Position numbers and translations under genes: made by a program. The notes under the pieces are model-generated. The model searched no databases and was not told the DNA's origin. It was given only the letters and a program-made list of their open reading frames with translations. Positions 14,168 through 15,338 of a DNA stretch of 15,338 nt are shown piece by piece (within the stretch, counting starts at the first letter, position 1; each line of letters opens with the position of its first letter). Source of the DNA: BJHL01 sp035299305 (lineage in GTDB: Bacteria > Planctomycetota > Phycisphaerae > Phycisphaerales > UBA1924); NCBI GenBank assembly GCA_035299305.1, contig DATGWV010000036.1, forward strand, positions 1-15,338, written 5' to 3'.

Positions 14168-14656
14168 TTATCCCTGCGTTTTGCGCAGGTCGCCCATCGA
14201 CTTCTTGAGCTGCTTCTGCAGCAGCGCGACCTTCAGCAGACTGCGGACACGCGTGATCAGTTCGACGCGATTGACGGGTTTCGTCAGGAAGTCATCCGCC
14301 CCCGCTTCGACCGCCCGCTCCACGTCGGAAACTTCATTGAGAGCGGTGACCATGAGAATGGGAATGTTGGCCGTGGCGTCGCTGCCTTTGAGCCGCTTGC
14401 ACACCTGAAAGCCCGACATTTTGGGCATCATGATGTCCAGCAGAATGAGGTCTGGCGGCAGCTTGGCGACGTCTTCGAGCGCTTCGGGGCCGTCGACGGC
14501 GGTGCGGAGTTCGCAGCCCAATTCGTCGAGATATGCCAGCAAAAGCTCGAGATTCTGCTCGTTGTCATCCACCAGCAGGATGCGGCAGCCCGACACATCC
14601 AGCTTCGCGGCGGCGGCGGACTCAGCCTGAGGACTTCGCAGAACAAGCTCTCGCAT
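14168..14656 (-). CDS. Single-domain response regulator (CheY/PleD-type receiver)
   Basis: A 162-residue cytoplasmic two-component receiver with no attached output domain. The acidic pair is Asp30/Asp31 in LLVDDNEQN, the phosphoacceptor Asp74 in LILLDIMMPKMSGF, with Thr104 in MVTALNE and Lys126 in FLTKPVN, so all phosphorylation residues are present. About 20 residues precede the domain and a basic helical tail (LLKVALLQKQLKKSMGDLR) follows it, possibly for partner binding. The first receiver domain of PleD-like regulators is the closest pattern. No kinase gene is adjacent, so the partner is unknown. The start ATG lacks a Shine-Dalgarno and sits inside a perfect 14-bp palindrome. Confidence 0.93.
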   Translation of the reverse strand: MRELVLRSPQAESAAAAKLDVSGCRILLVDDNEQNLELLLAYLDELGCELRTAVDGPEALEDVAKLPPDLILLDIMMPKMSGFQVCKRLKGSDATANIPILMVTALNEVSDVERAVEAGADDFLTKPVNRVELITRVRSLLKVALLQKQLKKSMGDLRKTQG

Positions 14657-14662
14657 GCGAGA
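14649..14662. promoter_or_regulatory. 14-bp perfect palindrome over the response regulator start codon
   Basis: TCTCGCATGCGAGA reads identically on both strands and is centred on the start codon of the leftward response regulator. It could be an operator or form a small stem in the mRNA limiting initiation. No second copy is noticed nearby, so its function is uncertain. Confidence 0.4.
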
Positions 14663-14781
14663 CTGTATGCGACGCGCCCCACGGCTGGTCTAAAGCTCGC
14701 CTGCCGCGCCCCGACTCCCCCAAATTGCATCACGAGAAGTGGTGATTTGTAATTCCCGTTATGCCTATAGTTTTTTCCACA

Positions 14782-14805
14782 AGCGACACCATGACGTGCC
14801 GCTTG
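14782..14805 (+). promoter_or_regulatory. 5'-leader hairpin before the gene at 14820
   Basis: CAAGCG and CGCTTG flank an inner CAC / GTG pair with one mismatch between, closing a six-base loop. Upstream is CTATAGTTTTTTCC, in which TATAGT (14765-14770) could be a -10 element, though no good -35 is seen at normal spacing. The hairpin would then sit near the 5' end of the mRNA. Confidence 0.35.
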
Positions 14806-14819
14806 GTTGAGAGGGGTCG

Positions 14820-15323
14820 ATGATGGGAGCGGAGCGTTCAGCACAAACGAAGGCAGTGGCACCTCGCGTCGGTCGCGTGCGTCTTGTGATGCGCCCAGCG
14901 TGGGCCGACAGGTTTCGCACGCCCACGCCGCAGCAACTGATCGCGGGAGTGCCCGCGAGCGTGCGCGCGCTGGCCGTCGCGGCGCGCGAGCAGCTTCGCA
15001 AGCATCCGCAAGCCAGCGAAACGCTCGCGTGGCTGGGAACGTGGCAATGGACGATGCAGTTTCGCACGCCCAGCAGCAACGGCGTGAGCTGGGCGTACCT
15101 CATTCTCAACCCGCAAAGGCCGCAGGTGTGCATTCCGGTCCATGCGACAACGCTGGCTCAGTTGCCGGCAAGGGACATGCCGCGTTCGCTGCGTGAGGCG
15201 ATTGCGCTTGCGCCAGCGGTGGACGGCGTGCGGTGGGCGACGTGGGATCTGCAAAGCAAATTACAAGTGCAGACGCTGGTGCAGTTTGCATCGGCGTGCG
15301 ACGCGGCGAGCGTGGCGCACTGA
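14820..15323 (+). CDS. Uncharacterised 167-residue protein
   Basis: I do not recognise this family. It has no signal peptide or membrane segment and is probably cytoplasmic. The first ~65 residues are basic and helical. A compact, conserved-looking core follows at residues 70-150, with several tryptophans (WLGTWQWTMQF, WAYLILNP, VRWATWDLQ) and the segment PQVCIPV. This gives the impression of a small alpha/beta domain. Start: ATG 14820, or 14823 directly after it, with GAGAGGGG a few bases upstream. It diverges from the response regulator across a 163-bp gap, but nothing shows that they function together. G+C and codon use look like the neighbours. Confidence 0.75.
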   Translation: MMGAERSAQTKAVAPRVGRVRLVMRPAWADRFRTPTPQQLIAGVPASVRALAVAAREQLRKHPQASETLAWLGTWQWTMQFRTPSSNGVSWAYLILNPQRPQVCIPVHATTLAQLPARDMPRSLREAIALAPAVDGVRWATWDLQSKLQVQTLVQFASACDAASVAH

Positions 15324-15338
15324 CGCGTGCGGAGACAG

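Overview
The window is high-GC bacterial DNA, roughly two thirds G+C by eye, with densely packed genes on both strands. The gene content fits a Planctomycetota genome, perhaps Phycisphaerae-like. The signs are secreted proteins built from a 'YQG-L' / 'LTPRQ..TPAP' stalk module with NVGIGT repeats, a lone nuoF, a CvpA-like protein with a very long extracytoplasmic domain, and an AT-poor background with few recognisable promoters. This assignment is inference from style and gene content; no rRNA or tRNA is present to confirm it.

Left part (1-4200): a nicotinamide riboside salvage pair (pnuC, cut by the window edge, overlapping nadR) reads rightward. It meets a leftward group made of nuoF (complex I flavoprotein subunit), a small uncharacterised ORF and a membrane-anchored HSL-type esterase.

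Middle part (4300-8200), all leftward: two exported fibre-like proteins. One is 605 residues with an N-terminal P-domain-like module and a C-terminal S74-type chaperone domain; the other is 345 residues. They share the same stalk module and flank a small conserved-looking cytoplasmic protein. Between them lies a tandem array of nine TGGCCA palindromes (plus a tenth degenerate copy) spaced exactly 21 bp apart. A good intrinsic terminator closes the first fibre gene.

Right-centre (8560-12320), rightward: a 584-residue membrane-anchored protein with the fold signature of GspE/PilB secretion ATPases but with its Walker A, Asp-box and His-box residues replaced, so probably a pseudo-ATPase. It is followed by a 609-residue CvpA-like membrane protein with a large extracytoplasmic domain. 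The pair ends at a clear terminator. This pseudo-ATPase/CvpA pair is the best candidate here for an undescribed membrane system.

Right part (12330-15338): a consensus sigma70-type promoter preceded by inverted repeats drives a roughly 175-nt leader. The leader can fold in mutually exclusive ways, one of which buries the Shine-Dalgarno sequence of an alanine-rich protein gene. That gene appears frameshifted near its end; in the alternative frame it would stop just before lexA, suggesting a two-gene operon with the SOS repressor. A terminator follows lexA. Beyond it are a leftward single-domain response regulator, with a 14-bp palindrome over its start codon, and a rightward gene of unknown function.
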